A DNA stretch of 38,092 nt from Lysobacterales bacterium (GCA_014238945.1 JABAAB010000036.1:1-38092), one strand, 5' to 3'; shown: positions 27,623 through 35,794, counted from the first letter of the stretch. Made by a program: numbers and translations. The notes: generated from the letters alone by a model not told the origin.

Positions 27623-28006
27623 CTACCGACCGGGCGAGAGCACCTTGGAGGTCGCTTCTTTCAATGCGTCATTCAACGATTCAATTTCCAGCGGCTTTTT
27701 CAACACAATATCAGCACCTAATTCCATCGCAATATCCAGTGCATCAGCGAGTGAGCGGCTACCCGCTGTCATGGCTATTATTTTTGTTTCAGGAGACAGT
27801 TCCTTGAGTTCCATAATCGTCGACAGCCCTTCTTTTCTTGGCATAAAAATATCCGTTAAGACAAGATCAATCGGGTTCGATTTAAAAAGTTGAATTCCCT
27901 CCTCTCCATCACCGGCTTCAATTACATCATGACCGGAATTGGTAAGCATAGCGGCGATATAACGACGTTGATCAACATCATCTTCTATGACAAGAACTAT
28001 AGACAT
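27623..28006 (-). CDS. Single-domain response regulator (first gene of phosphorelay cluster)
   Basis: 127 residues from the ATG at 28006, which has GGGTG six bases upstream; the frame opens earlier at a TTG at 28018. Receiver features are VIEDDVDQRR, Asp52 in LVLTDIFMPRKEG, Thr in IIAMTAGS and Lys in VLKKPLE. It has no output domain. It heads the set receiver-HPt-receiver-hybrid kinase and is divergent from the small membrane peptide at 28041, only 34 bp away, so promoters for both directions must overlap coding DNA or be compact. Confidence 0.93.
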   Translation of the reverse strand: MSIVLVIEDDVDQRRYIAAMLTNSGHDVIEAGDGEEGIQLFKSNPIDLVLTDIFMPRKEGLSTIMELKELSPETKIIAMTAGSRSLADALDIAMELGADIVLKKPLEIESLNDALKEATSKVLSPGR

Positions 28007-28040
28007 GCTTTCACCCAATCTGGTTTTGTCGAGAGAGACT

Positions 28041-28184
28041 ATGAGTTATATCACATTTGGTTGGTCAGTATTTGCCACTTCTTTGTTATTGGTTATCATT
28101 GCAGGTGGTTTACCATTGACCAATGACAAAAAAAAAGCAATTTTCAATAAATATCTGACCAAAGGCTTGTATCAAAACCCATGA
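28041..28184 (+). CDS. Small single-span membrane protein
   Basis: 47 residues from the ATG at 28041: a short N-terminus, one hydrophobic helix (about 5-24, FGWSVFATSLLLVIIAGGLP), then a basic tail (NDKKKAIFNKYLTKGL). GAGAGAG lies close upstream as a ribosome site. The frame opens further left (27987), but that part overlaps the receiver gene on the other strand. Its stop overlaps the ATG of the S1/P1 nuclease gene as ATGA, which supports real, coupled translation. No family is recognised. Role unknown; the neighbouring exported nuclease hints at a membrane partner, which is inference. Confidence 0.55.
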   Translation: MSYITFGWSVFATSLLLVIIAGGLPLTNDKKKAIFNKYLTKGLYQNP

Positions 28185-29032
28185 ACTTTCGCGCACAACC
28201 ACCAGCAGCCCGGTCCTTCCTTGCAACTACTATCCTGTTTTCTTTCCTGGGCTTCAGTGAGACAGGGCAGGGCTGGGGTACGGAAGGTCATGCCGCAACC
28301 GGTATTTTGGCGATGACCCGTCTGCACCCTGCGGCACTTGAAGAAATCACTCACTTGCTGGGCTCTGTTGATGGGGAATCCATGCTTGAGGCCTGTAACT
28401 GGCCCGATGTAGTACGTGAAACCGATGAATGGGACTGGAGCGCGCCACAACATTACATAAACTTACCTCCGGGTGTTCCTGTCTATTCACGCTCACGTGA
28501 TTGTCCAGATCAAATGTGTGCAACAGAAGCCATCAAGAAATATGCTGTGGTGCTCGGCAACAAACAATTGGATTTGCAACAACGCAGACAATCATTTGCC
28601 TGGCTCTGTCATCTGACCGGTGATCTTCACCAGCCCCTGCATGCCGGCTATGCATCGGACAGGGGTGGAAACAATTATGAAATCACCGTTGCAGGCGAGC
28701 GCAGTGATTTACACACTTACTGGGATCATATCCTCATCAATGACCGGACCGGGGACTGGCAGACCCTGGTGAAACTATTGAAAATCCAGTTCAACCCCGA
28801 GACGGCCGACAAATGGGACCCGCTCATGGTCGAGCGATGGACCGAAGAGTCACATGCACTGGTTGATGAAATGGTGTATCCGTCTGAAAAAGAAATCACA
28901 GATCTGTATGCACAAAATAGCTGGGAATTGATCCAGCAGCGTATCGTCACGGCAGCATCGCGTCTCGCCCTGATTATCAACACTGTGCTACCCGCAGATG
29001 ATTTGAAGACCGTGACAAAACCCGAAAATTAA
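28181..29032 (+). CDS. S1/P1 nuclease, exported
   Basis: A zinc-dependent phosphodiesterase acting on single-stranded nucleic acids and 3'-nucleotides. Of 283 residues, the first 31 are a signal peptide, leaving a mature N-terminal Trp (Trp32 of WGTEGHAATG), which is itself a zinc ligand in this family. Other ligands are all present: His37, Asp76 (NWPDVV), His91 (QHYINLP), His144 and Asp148 (WLCHLTGDLHQPLH), His154, His178 and Asp182 (DLHTYWDHI). GGNN precedes the last pair. It is coupled by ATGA to the small membrane protein gene. Its 3' end overlaps the convergent SUMF1-domain gene by four bases. Confidence 0.93.
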   Translation: MNFRAQPPAARSFLATTILFSFLGFSETGQGWGTEGHAATGILAMTRLHPAALEEITHLLGSVDGESMLEACNWPDVVRETDEWDWSAPQHYINLPPGVPVYSRSRDCPDQMCATEAIKKYAVVLGNKQLDLQQRRQSFAWLCHLTGDLHQPLHAGYASDRGGNNYEITVAGERSDLHTYWDHILINDRTGDWQTLVKLLKIQFNPETADKWDPLMVERWTEESHALVDEMVYPSEKEITDLYAQNSWELIQQRIVTAASRLALIINTVLPADDLKTVTKPEN

Positions 29033-30786
29033 AGATCACGGGCTATGCGTATACCCACCACCACTCCAAATGTTTCCGGCTTGGCTGAAATCCGGAATGC
29101 CGCGCGGGTCCGGTCTGGTGCACTGGCCCAGTATCCGCCACGCGCAACCCTTCTCTGGCAACCGGGATTGACCCAGGCCGAGCCATCCACGGGTGCTTTT
29201 ACATAGTTCTGGTGCCAGCAATCTTCCACCCATTCACTGACATTTGCCGTAATATCATGAACACCCATGGGATTGGCAAGCAACACTCCTGTGGGTGCCG
29301 GCCCCCAGTGACCATCAGCATAGCGCTTGAAAGACGCACCCCATTGTCGATTTCCCAATGAAACATCCCGGTCACCGGCCAGGTTTTCGACAACCTGTCG
29401 GGGCGTGTTGTCACCCCACCAGTAATCGCCTGTAGCACCGGCCCTGGCCACGTACTCATATTCTGCTTCGCTCGGCAAGCGATATCGTTTACCGGTCTCT
29501 CGCGCCAGCCACTGCACATAAGCCTGCGCATCATCCCAGTTTACATGCAACACCGGCATTCTCGGGGCAGCCTCATCTCCTTTAAAATCGTGCTCCCAAT
29601 AAATACCGTCACGGGGCGTCAAACGCCCTGCGGCCTCGTCCCAGACACTTGAACTGCCCTCTTCCTGGGCAGCAGTTTGATATCCGCTTCGGTTTGCAAA
29701 CAGACGGAATTCTGAAACGGTTACTTCCCTGACACCCAGGCCAAAGCCACGGGTAATTGTGACACGGTGTCGTGGCTTTTCCTGGTTATGGGCATCGTCG
29801 GATTCATGGTCTGATCCCATTAGAAAACTACCGGCGGAAATTACCACGATGTCCGGTGCGCGGTGATCCGACCTCAGGAACACATCGCTGATGATTTGAC
29901 CGGGCTCAAAACCGCCGTAAAACCTTGCCTCTTCAAGTCGTTCACGTAATGATTTGACCAACTCCCCCTGCCCACCGAGGGCAATCAAATCAATGATGTG
30001 GAACTCAGCCATGGCGAAATTACCCGAATCCATTGCGTCGATCGCCTGTTGTTCTGTATCCCCGGCACGTTCAGTCAGAAAGGAAGAGACTTCTTCCCGT
30101 GTCGCCTCAACCAGGGTCTGGTCATCCCTGACCCCGGACGCCTGCTGCAGCCACTCCTCGGCCATTTCAAAATCCAGCTCCTGTGCGGACTCATGGGCCC
30201 ATCGGACCAGAATACCCTGAACCTTTTCAAGACCTGACTGAATAGAGTGGTTGGCGGGATCCCGCTCGTAAGCCCGTTTGAAATAATCAAGCGCGTTATC
30301 ATTCTCCGGCTGCAGAATCCGTTGTGATTCGAGTGCCTCGTTACCGGCAACCAATAGCTCGTCCGCTTCTTCAAGTCTCTGGACCCGCAACAAAGCATCC
30401 TCCAAACCCGGTAATTCGGGGTCAATGGTCCGTACTGAGCTCAACAATTTTTTTGCCTGCAAATAAGACTGCATTTCCATCAGCACGGATGAGCTCTCTA
30501 CGGATCTATCATCCAACAGACGAATTGCCTGTCCCACCAAGTCTGTCAATAAGCGATCCAACTGCGCTGCCGCGTCCGCATTGGCAGGATCGGATGAAAG
30601 CGTCTCCTGCAGTTGGCGTAACTTTTTGTCCTGCATTTCATCGGGTAACCGACTGACATCAGTCTGAACCCGACTTCCTGAACTTTCGTCAGCCAGTTGC
30701 ATAGCCCAGGGACATGACACAGACCAAAACATACTGAACGGAATCAGTAGCTTGAATAATATGAGTGTTTTTCTACTGGCAAACAT
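29029..30786 (-). CDS. SUMF1/FGE-fold domain protein with N-terminal helical repeat region
   Basis: 585 residues. A hydrophobic export signal (about 8-28) precedes a long helical TPR-like region (about 45-300: DPANADAAAQLDRLL, DYFKRAYERDPANHSIQSGL). A formylglycine-generating-enzyme-like domain runs from about 315 (ISAGSFLMGSDHESDD, RYRLPSEAEYEYVARAGATG, ANVSEWVEDCW, RVARGGYWASAPDRTRAAFR). True formylglycine-generating enzymes carry two cysteines in the segment after RGGSW. Here that segment has none, so sulfatase activation by this protein is unlikely. More probably it belongs to the broad group of SUMF1-fold binding or non-haem-iron proteins. It overlaps the nuclease gene by four bases and is divergent from rnd. 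Confidence 0.85.
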   Translation of the reverse strand: MFASRKTLILFKLLIPFSMFWSVSCPWAMQLADESSGSRVQTDVSRLPDEMQDKKLRQLQETLSSDPANADAAAQLDRLLTDLVGQAIRLLDDRSVESSSVLMEMQSYLQAKKLLSSVRTIDPELPGLEDALLRVQRLEEADELLVAGNEALESQRILQPENDNALDYFKRAYERDPANHSIQSGLEKVQGILVRWAHESAQELDFEMAEEWLQQASGVRDDQTLVEATREEVSSFLTERAGDTEQQAIDAMDSGNFAMAEFHIIDLIALGGQGELVKSLRERLEEARFYGGFEPGQIISDVFLRSDHRAPDIVVISAGSFLMGSDHESDDAHNQEKPRHRVTITRGFGLGVREVTVSEFRLFANRSGYQTAAQEEGSSSVWDEAAGRLTPRDGIYWEHDFKGDEAAPRMPVLHVNWDDAQAYVQWLARETGKRYRLPSEAEYEYVARAGATGDYWWGDNTPRQVVENLAGDRDVSLGNRQWGASFKRYADGHWGPAPTGVLLANPMGVHDITANVSEWVEDCWHQNYVKAPVDGSAWVNPGCQRRVARGGYWASAPDRTRAAFRISAKPETFGVVVGIRIARDL

Positions 30787-30896
30787 GCAAATTCACTTGC
30801 CTGTAGCCTCCGTCATGTTAAGGTTGCCGCAAAGAAATTACCGTACCTGCTCGCAGCGTGCCACCATAACCCAGAATTCTGGTGACAACAAGCACA

Positions 30897-30968
30897 GCTA
30901 ATATTAATTAAATACCTTAATAATAATTCATTACTAATTGTTTTATAACATATTAAAAAAATATTTTT
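30897..30968 (+). promoter_or_regulatory. AT-rich promoter-like segment upstream of RNase D gene
   Basis: This 72-bp stretch is almost entirely A and T, in contrast to the surrounding DNA, and lies between divergent genes. It contains TATAAC at 30944-30949 as a possible -10 and runs of A and T that could act as an UP element. No single -35/-10 pair stands out. Confidence 0.35.
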
Positions 30969-32111
30969 ATGCACAGTAACCATGAAATAAAAACAGCCAT
31001 GTCAGCTGCAAATCATCCCGTTATGGTTGAGTCACCAGGACAACTCCGTGAAGCGCTCAAGGAATGGCTTAATTGCAGAGTGCTTGGAATTGATACCGAA
31101 TTTGTACGCGAGCGTACCTGGCGTGCAGAACTGGGACTGGTTCAAATATCGGATGGAGAGCGTGTCTGGTTGGTGGATCCGCTGACCACAGGACCACTGG
31201 AGCCGTTGGCTGTCTTGCTCAAAGATACCTCGGTGGTGAAGGTCCTGCATGCGCCTTCAGAAGATCTGGAGGTGCTCTTGTACACTACCGGGGCCTGCCC
31301 GGAACCCCTGATTGATACCCAGATTGCATGTGCCTTGCTGGGTCAGCCATTACAAATGGGCTACCACAAAACAGTCGAGTGGCTGTTCGACATGACAATA
31401 GACAAAGGGGAGACCCGATCAAACTGGTGTAAGCGGCCGTTACGACCGGCTCAACTCCATTACGCTGCATTGGATGTCTGCCTTCTACCGCTGATGCACA
31501 AGGATTTGTTGAATCGTCTGGATGTGCTGGGCAGAGCGCACTGGCTGGCAGAGGACAGTGCACGACTGATACTGAAGGCGCGTACCCCACCCGACCCTTC
31601 ACAATCATGGAAGAGAATCAACGGCAACGGCAGACTCAATGAAACATCGTTGGCCATATTGCAGACTCTGGCCAGGTGGCGGGATAAGGAAGCCGAGCGT
31701 CGTAACCTCGCCCGCGCTTTTGTTATCAAGGATGCAACGCTGCTGAACATTGCGCACCGGCAACCCGCAAATCTCAATTCAATGTCAGAAGTGGAGCAAC
31801 TGCATCCCGGCGCACTCCGACGCTACGGCAATACCCTGGTGGCAACGGTCAACAAGATCATAAACGAGGGCAGGAAGACAAAGCCGCTACCCACGATGGA
31901 ACAGAGCCAACGCGGTGTGTTATCTGATATGCGACAACTGGTACAGCAGAGAGCAGCAGAACTGACCGTTGACCCTGCCCTGCTCGCATCCAAGAGAGAA
32001 TTGGAAGCCTTTATATTTGCTCCCCCGGACGATACACCGGAGCGGCTAGAAGGCTGGCGGAAACCAATTATTGGTGATGATCTAGTCACCCTGAAAGGAC
32101 AGCATTTGTGA
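30969..32111 (+). CDS. rnd: Ribonuclease D
   Basis: A DEDD-family 3'-5' exoribonuclease of tRNA maturation. Of 380 residues, the exonuclease domain has Asp42 and Glu44 (LGIDTEFVRERTW), an Asp in LHAPSEDLEVL, and Tyr/Asp in LHYAALDVCLLPL. An HRDC domain follows at about 210-290 (LAILQTLARWRDKEAERRN, with VIKDATLLNIA). Length matches RNase D. The start is uncertain: ATG at 30969 or 30999, neither with a clear ribosome site. The stop overlaps the GTG of the next gene (GTGA). Confidence 0.95.
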   Translation: MHSNHEIKTAMSAANHPVMVESPGQLREALKEWLNCRVLGIDTEFVRERTWRAELGLVQISDGERVWLVDPLTTGPLEPLAVLLKDTSVVKVLHAPSEDLEVLLYTTGACPEPLIDTQIACALLGQPLQMGYHKTVEWLFDMTIDKGETRSNWCKRPLRPAQLHYAALDVCLLPLMHKDLLNRLDVLGRAHWLAEDSARLILKARTPPDPSQSWKRINGNGRLNETSLAILQTLARWRDKEAERRNLARAFVIKDATLLNIAHRQPANLNSMSEVEQLHPGALRRYGNTLVATVNKIINEGRKTKPLPTMEQSQRGVLSDMRQLVQQRAAELTVDPALLASKRELEAFIFAPPDDTPERLEGWRKPIIGDDLVTLKGQHL

Positions 32112-33037
32112 ATCGTCTTTTGAAAACGAAGAACTCCGGCTCATTAGTGCCTGGGTATCTGCTGTTACCGGGTTTATTTTGCCTGCTGATGTATGCTGCC
32201 GCGGTCGAAGCCCAGGCACTACCCCAGACGGATTTGTGGCTGGCGGAACTTAACCACGGACGGCCCGGAATCCCGGCAAAAATCAGCACCAGAACGGGAT
32301 ACAACAACCAACCACATTTTTCCGAAGATGGTGCGGTGATTTTTTACACGCGCGAGCAACCAGGTGACGAAACGAGCGTGCAAACAGACGTTGCCGCTTT
32401 CAGACTCTCAACCCAGACCACTTCCATGATCAACCACACACCGTTGAGTGAGTACTCACCCACGCCGATACCCGGTCGCAACGCGCTGTCCGTTATTCAG
32501 GTGGAACCAGACCAGAAACAACGTCTGTGGTCCATTGACATCGCCAATGGGCGCATGGAACTGCTGCTGCCCGGTATCGAACCGGTGGGTTACCACGCCT
32601 GGATCAATGCTTCGCAGGTAGCGATGTTCATACTCGGGGACAGTTTCAGTTTGCAGGTCGCAAGTCTGGGCAAAGCTGAAGCCATTATTATTGCCGACAA
32701 CATTGGCCGTACCATTCGCAGACATCCTCACAGTGGGGAAGTCCTGTTCGTGGACAAGACACCCCAGCCCTGGCAAATAGCTGCATTTGACCCGGAAACC
32801 GGTCAGACCCGACAAATCATGCCATTGTTTCCTGAGATCGAGGATTTCACCGTGGATAGTAACGGAAATTACTGGTCCGGCAACGGCAGCAAGCTTTACC
32901 GTCGCCAGCCCGGTGACAGTCGCTGGGAGTTAATGACCAACATGAGTGCATTTGGTGTAGGACAAATCACCCGGCTTGCCGTGAGCCCCACCGTGAACCA
33001 CATCGTTCTGGTGGGTAATCACATCGCGCCTGATTGA
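32108..33037 (+). CDS. TolB-like beta-propeller (PD40) exported protein
   Basis: 309 residues starting at a GTG that overlaps the rnd stop (GTGA). A signal peptide or anchor (about 18-37, LLLPGLFCLLMYAAAVEAQ) is followed by a repeat-rich beta protein. The first blade reads RTGYNNQPHFSEDGAVIFYT, the PD40/TolB form. Later blades are weaker (SEYSPTPIPG, HPHSGEVLFVDK, NYWSGNGSKLYR). No catalytic residues are evident. It may be a periplasmic binding or scaffold protein; function unknown. It is probably co-transcribed with rnd. A tRNA-Arg gene follows after 55 bp. Confidence 0.75.
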   Translation: MNRLLKTKNSGSLVPGYLLLPGLFCLLMYAAAVEAQALPQTDLWLAELNHGRPGIPAKISTRTGYNNQPHFSEDGAVIFYTREQPGDETSVQTDVAAFRLSTQTTSMINHTPLSEYSPTPIPGRNALSVIQVEPDQKQRLWSIDIANGRMELLLPGIEPVGYHAWINASQVAMFILGDSFSLQVASLGKAEAIIIADNIGRTIRRHPHSGEVLFVDKTPQPWQIAAFDPETGQTRQIMPLFPEIEDFTVDSNGNYWSGNGSKLYRRQPGDSRWELMTNMSAFGVGQITRLAVSPTVNHIVLVGNHIAPD

Positions 33038-33049
33038 TGCCAAATTGAA

Positions 33050-33078
33050 TTCCGAAATCAACCCGCAGGGGTTAAAAT
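33050..33078 (+). promoter_or_regulatory. Candidate promoter for tRNA-Arg
   Basis: TTCCGA (33050-33055) and TAAAAT (33073-33078) are 17 bp apart, and the mature tRNA begins 15 bp later. The hexamers are moderate matches; position is the main support. Confidence 0.35.
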
Positions 33079-33092
33079 ACCGCTTTCTGATT

Positions 33093-33169
33093 GCGCCCGT
33101 AGCTCAGTAGGATAGAGCACCAGATTCCTAATCTGGGGGTCAGAGGTTCGAATCCTCTCGGGCGCGCCA
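33093..33169 (+). tRNA. tRNA-Arg (anticodon CCU)
   Basis: Acceptor strands GCGCCCG and CGGGCGC pair fully; discriminator G is at 33166 and CCA is encoded at 33167-33169. Anticodon stem CCAGA/TCTGG encloses TTCCTAA with anticodon CCT at 33127-33129, reading AGG. The T arm is AGAGG-TTCGAAT-CCTCT. A degraded copy of its 3' half lies 1.5 kb downstream, so this gene appears to have served as an integration site. Confidence 0.97.
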
Positions 33170-33261
33170 GTTAAATCAGGGTGCTTTCTTGGCACATGGT
33201 TTACACTTTTTTCCGATGCTCCCTGACATCAGTTGAGCCCAATCACGGGGACCTTAAGGAT

Positions 33262-34392
33262 TCAATCGGTCATTTGATTCAGGGCTGCCTTCAGACTGGC
33301 AACAGTACGATCAATATTATGTAATTTATCAAGGCCGAAAAGCCCCAGCCTGAAGGTCTGGAAGTCGCTCGGTTCATCACATTGAAGCGGAACACCGGCA
33401 GCAATTTGCAGGCCCTGTTTGGCAAACTTTCCGCCGGATTTCTTTTCCGCATCCTCGGTGTAGCACACCACAACACCCGGGGCTTCGAAACCCTTTGCAG
33501 CCACGCTTTTATAACCCTGAGCCGCAAGCATGAAACGCACCTTGTCCCCCAGTTCCTGCTGCTCGGCCATCACCTTGTCGAAACCGTATTCACGGGTCTC
33601 CATCATCACATCACGAAATGCCGCCAGGGAATCCGTCGGCATGGTCGCATGATATGCGTGCCCGCCATTTTCAAAGGCACGCATGATCTCCAGCCACTTG
33701 GCCAGGTCACAGGCGAAACTCGAACTGGTAGTGCCGGTCATGACATTCAGCGCAGAGTTATTGAGCATCACCAGAGCGCAGCACGGTGAACCACTCCAGC
33801 CTTTTTGGGGGGCAGAAATAAGGATATCCACACCAGTTTCTTTCATATCCACCCAAATGGTGCCTGAAGCAATACAATCCAAAACAAAAAGTCCGCCGTA
33901 TTCATGAACTGCTACAGCAATCTGCCGCAAATAGTCATTGGGTAATAACATGCCGGAAGAAGTCTCTACATGGGGCGCAAATACAAGGTCCGGCTTTTCG
34001 TTCCGGATGGTTTCGATGACTTCATCGATCGGGCACGGCATAAAGGGATCTTGCACACCATTTCCCGTCTTACGGGCTTGCAAGACGGTGCAACTGGCCG
34101 GAATATTGCCCATTTCAAAAATTTGTGACCACCGATAGCTGAACCAGCCATTTCGTATGACCAGGCATTTTTTGCCGGTCGAAAACTGCCGGGCCACGGC
34201 TTCCATTCCAAAGGTGCCACTGCCGGGTACAACGACTGTTGAGTCTGCGTTGTAAACCCCCTTCAGGGTGGCGGAAATATCATTCATGATGGACTGAAAC
34301 GACACAGACATGTGATTTAGCGCTCTGTCTGTGTATACGACGGAATATTCCAGCAATCCATCGGGATCAATATTGGGAAGCAAGCCAGCCAT
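33262..34392 (-). CDS. Class V PLP-dependent aminotransferase (alanine-glyoxylate aminotransferase family)
   Basis: 376 residues, PLP fold type I. The cofactor Asp is at 172 (VLDCIASGTIWVDM) and the Schiff-base Lys at 197 (SAPQKGWSGSPCC). Earlier are the phosphate-binding VVVPGSGTFGMEAVARQF and IRNGWFSYRW; near the C-terminus is QTFRLGLFGL. It resembles the alanine/serine-glyoxylate aminotransferase group; the substrate cannot be fixed from sequence. The start has an excellent AAGGAG five bases upstream (complement of 34398-34403). It is the only gene between the tRNA-Arg and its 3'-end copy, on the strand opposite to both. Confidence 0.88.
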   Translation of the reverse strand: MAGLLPNIDPDGLLEYSVVYTDRALNHMSVSFQSIMNDISATLKGVYNADSTVVVPGSGTFGMEAVARQFSTGKKCLVIRNGWFSYRWSQIFEMGNIPASCTVLQARKTGNGVQDPFMPCPIDEVIETIRNEKPDLVFAPHVETSSGMLLPNDYLRQIAVAVHEYGGLFVLDCIASGTIWVDMKETGVDILISAPQKGWSGSPCCALVMLNNSALNVMTGTTSSSFACDLAKWLEIMRAFENGGHAYHATMPTDSLAAFRDVMMETREYGFDKVMAEQQELGDKVRFMLAAQGYKSVAAKGFEAPGVVVCYTEDAEKKSGGKFAKQGLQIAAGVPLQCDEPSDFQTFRLGLFGLDKLHNIDRTVASLKAALNQMTD

Positions 34393-34578
34393 GGAAACTC
34401 CTTTTTATGGCGTGAAAAAAGTCAGGACAATGATCCAGAATCAATTGTTGTTGAGTGATCAGCGTAGTTTGCCAGATTACTGCGGACAATACCGCCGGTA
34501 TCGGTTCACCCCCGCGTTGGCTCCACAATTTTCAAACCATTTGGCTGAATTACGGAGTGCTCTTCCCTGATTGGTAAA

Positions 34579-34598
34579 CCTTGCAAGACTTTGCAAGG
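34579..34598. repeat. Perfect inverted repeat (8-bp arms, 4-nt loop)
   Basis: CCTTGCAA and TTGCAAGG flank GACT. It could be an operator for the minus-strand aminotransferase, whose start is 187 bp away, or a hairpin at the end of a lost transcript. There is no T-run of the length expected for an intrinsic terminator. Confidence 0.5.
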
Positions 34599-34665
34599 AT
34601 TTATTCAGATTCAACTAATTTATTTTAACAATTGCTTATAAGTTCTCATGCGAAGAAGCTACACT

Positions 34666-34709
34666 TTCCTAATCTGGAGGTCAGAGACTCGATCCTCTCG
34701 GGCGCGACA
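34666..34709 (+). repeat. Degenerate copy of the 3' half of tRNA-Arg(CCU), candidate att site
   Basis: It starts TTCCTAATCTGG (identical to the anticodon loop and 3' anticodon stem of the tRNA at 33093) and ends CCTCTCGGGCGCG followed by ACA instead of CCA. Relative to the tRNA there are about four substitutions and one missing base in the T loop. With no 5' half it cannot make a tRNA. Same orientation as the intact gene. Confidence 0.85.
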
Positions 34710-34812
34710 TTTCTGGGTCAGAGTAAAGTGCCAGAATAAACAACAAACCTCGCTCACTAACCCAATAATTAATTTATACTTGGAGCACACAAATTTCCGC
34801 ACAGGTTCAGCC

Positions 34813-35625
34813 ATGAAAATGCAATACTTTGAAGCTGATGCCTCTGACCACGAAGTTATCGAAGCCCTTCAGCGCGATGGTGTCTGCGTGGTTCTGAACC
34901 AGGCGCCGGCGGAGATTATTGATGCTGTAAACGCCGATTTCCGGGCTCCGTTTGATGAACTGGGGCGCCTCGACGAGGACGACTTCAATGGCTACAAGAC
35001 CTTACGCATTGCCGGCGTACTCGGTGTTTCACGCGCGGCTGCGGACCTGGTCGAACACCCCCGGGTGCTGGCTGTGGCAGACGCAGTGCTGCTGCCCAAC
35101 TGTGAGAACTACCGCATCGGAAGTTTAAGTGGTATTGAAATCTTACCGGGCGAGGACGAGCAGATTCTACATGTCGACGATAGCATTTACCCACTGCGTC
35201 TGGGGTCCACTCAATTGCAGATCAGCGCCATGTGGGCACTGGCAGACTTCACCGTCGAAAATGGCGCTACCCACGTTGTGCCGGGCAGTCTTCACACCCC
35301 GGTCTATACTGGCTTTCGCATGGATGAGTCCGCCGCCGATACCGTGCAGGCTGTCATGCCCAGCGGTTCACTGTTGCTGTACATGGGCTCTACCTTGCAT
35401 GGCGGCGGTGCCAACCGCAGCGAAGCACCGCGTGCCGGTTTGATCAACACCTATGCGCTTGGTTGGCTGCGACAGGAAGAAAATCAGTACCTAAACGTCC
35501 CCCGTGAAGTGGCCAAGAGCCATTCCCTGACGATCCAGGGCCTCATGGGTTACAGCCGGCACGTCAGCCCGGGCGGTTCCCTGGGTGCCTGGCAAAACCC
35601 GGACGGCTCCTGGGCGGAATTCTGA
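34813..35625 (+). CDS. Phytanoyl-CoA dioxygenase (PhyH) family protein
   Basis: An Fe(II)/2-oxoglutarate-dependent oxygenase. The frame is open from 34648, but that extension reads through the tRNA fragment. The ATG at 34813 gives 270 residues beginning [15 protein letters not shown]. Iron ligands are His120 and Asp122 ([11 protein letters not shown]) and distal His196 ([11 protein letters not shown]). Arg207 ([10 protein letters not shown]) should bind 2-oxoglutarate. Other PhyH features are [11 protein letters not shown] and [11 protein letters not shown]. Substrate unknown. It lies just outside the tRNA-Arg repeat pair and upstream of the broken sulfatase. Confidence 0.88.
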   Translation: MKMQYFEADASDHEVIEALQRDGVCVVLNQAPAEIIDAVNADFRAPFDELGRLDEDDFNGYKTLRIAGVLGVSRAAADLVEHPRVLAVADAVLLPNCENYRIGSLSGIEILPGEDEQILHVDDSIYPLRLGSTQLQISAMWALADFTVENGATHVVPGSLHTPVYTGFRMDESAADTVQAVMPSGSLLLYMGSTLHGGGANRSEAPRAGLINTYALGWLRQEENQYLNVPREVAKSHSLTIQGLMGYSRHVSPGGSLGAWQNPDGSWAEF

Positions 35626-35794
35626 GGTCTCAGTACCCGGCCAGTTGTTCCAGCACTTAATCCAACCAGTGTTTCCGCGGGGGGTTACATTTTTTGATCA
35701 GACCAGCTTGGACATTTGCAATCCCCTACCAATTCAGGTTAGTTGCTGTGTATCCATTTCAATTCTTAACCAGCCACCACCATTGGAAGCTACC

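Larger units (their letters stand above)
33125..34709. mobile_element. Putative small tRNA-Arg genomic island or island remnant
   Basis: The 3' half of tRNA-Arg (33125-33169, from anticodon loop to CCA) recurs in the same orientation at 34666-34709 with about four substitutions and one deleted base. Tyrosine-recombinase elements that insert into tRNA genes leave exactly this: an intact tRNA at one end and a 3' fragment at the other. Between the copies lies one gene, a minus-strand aminotransferase, and no integrase. It is best read as a shrunken old island or a minimal cassette. Tandem tRNA duplication followed by decay is an alternative. Confidence 0.5.
34393..34812. other. 420-bp intergenic region with hairpin and tRNA fragment
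   Basis: No believable coding frame is present. It holds a perfect 8-bp hairpin (34579-34598), an AT-rich stretch (34600-34640) and the degenerate tRNA-Arg 3' half (34666-34709). The last 100 bp lead to the PhyH-type gene and contain no strong promoter match. Confidence 0.5.

Noticed and set aside
34648-34812. 55-codon N-terminal extension of the PhyH-type protein
   Set aside because: It reads through the tRNA-Arg fragment and has no family similarity; the ATG at 34813 gives a normal N-terminus.
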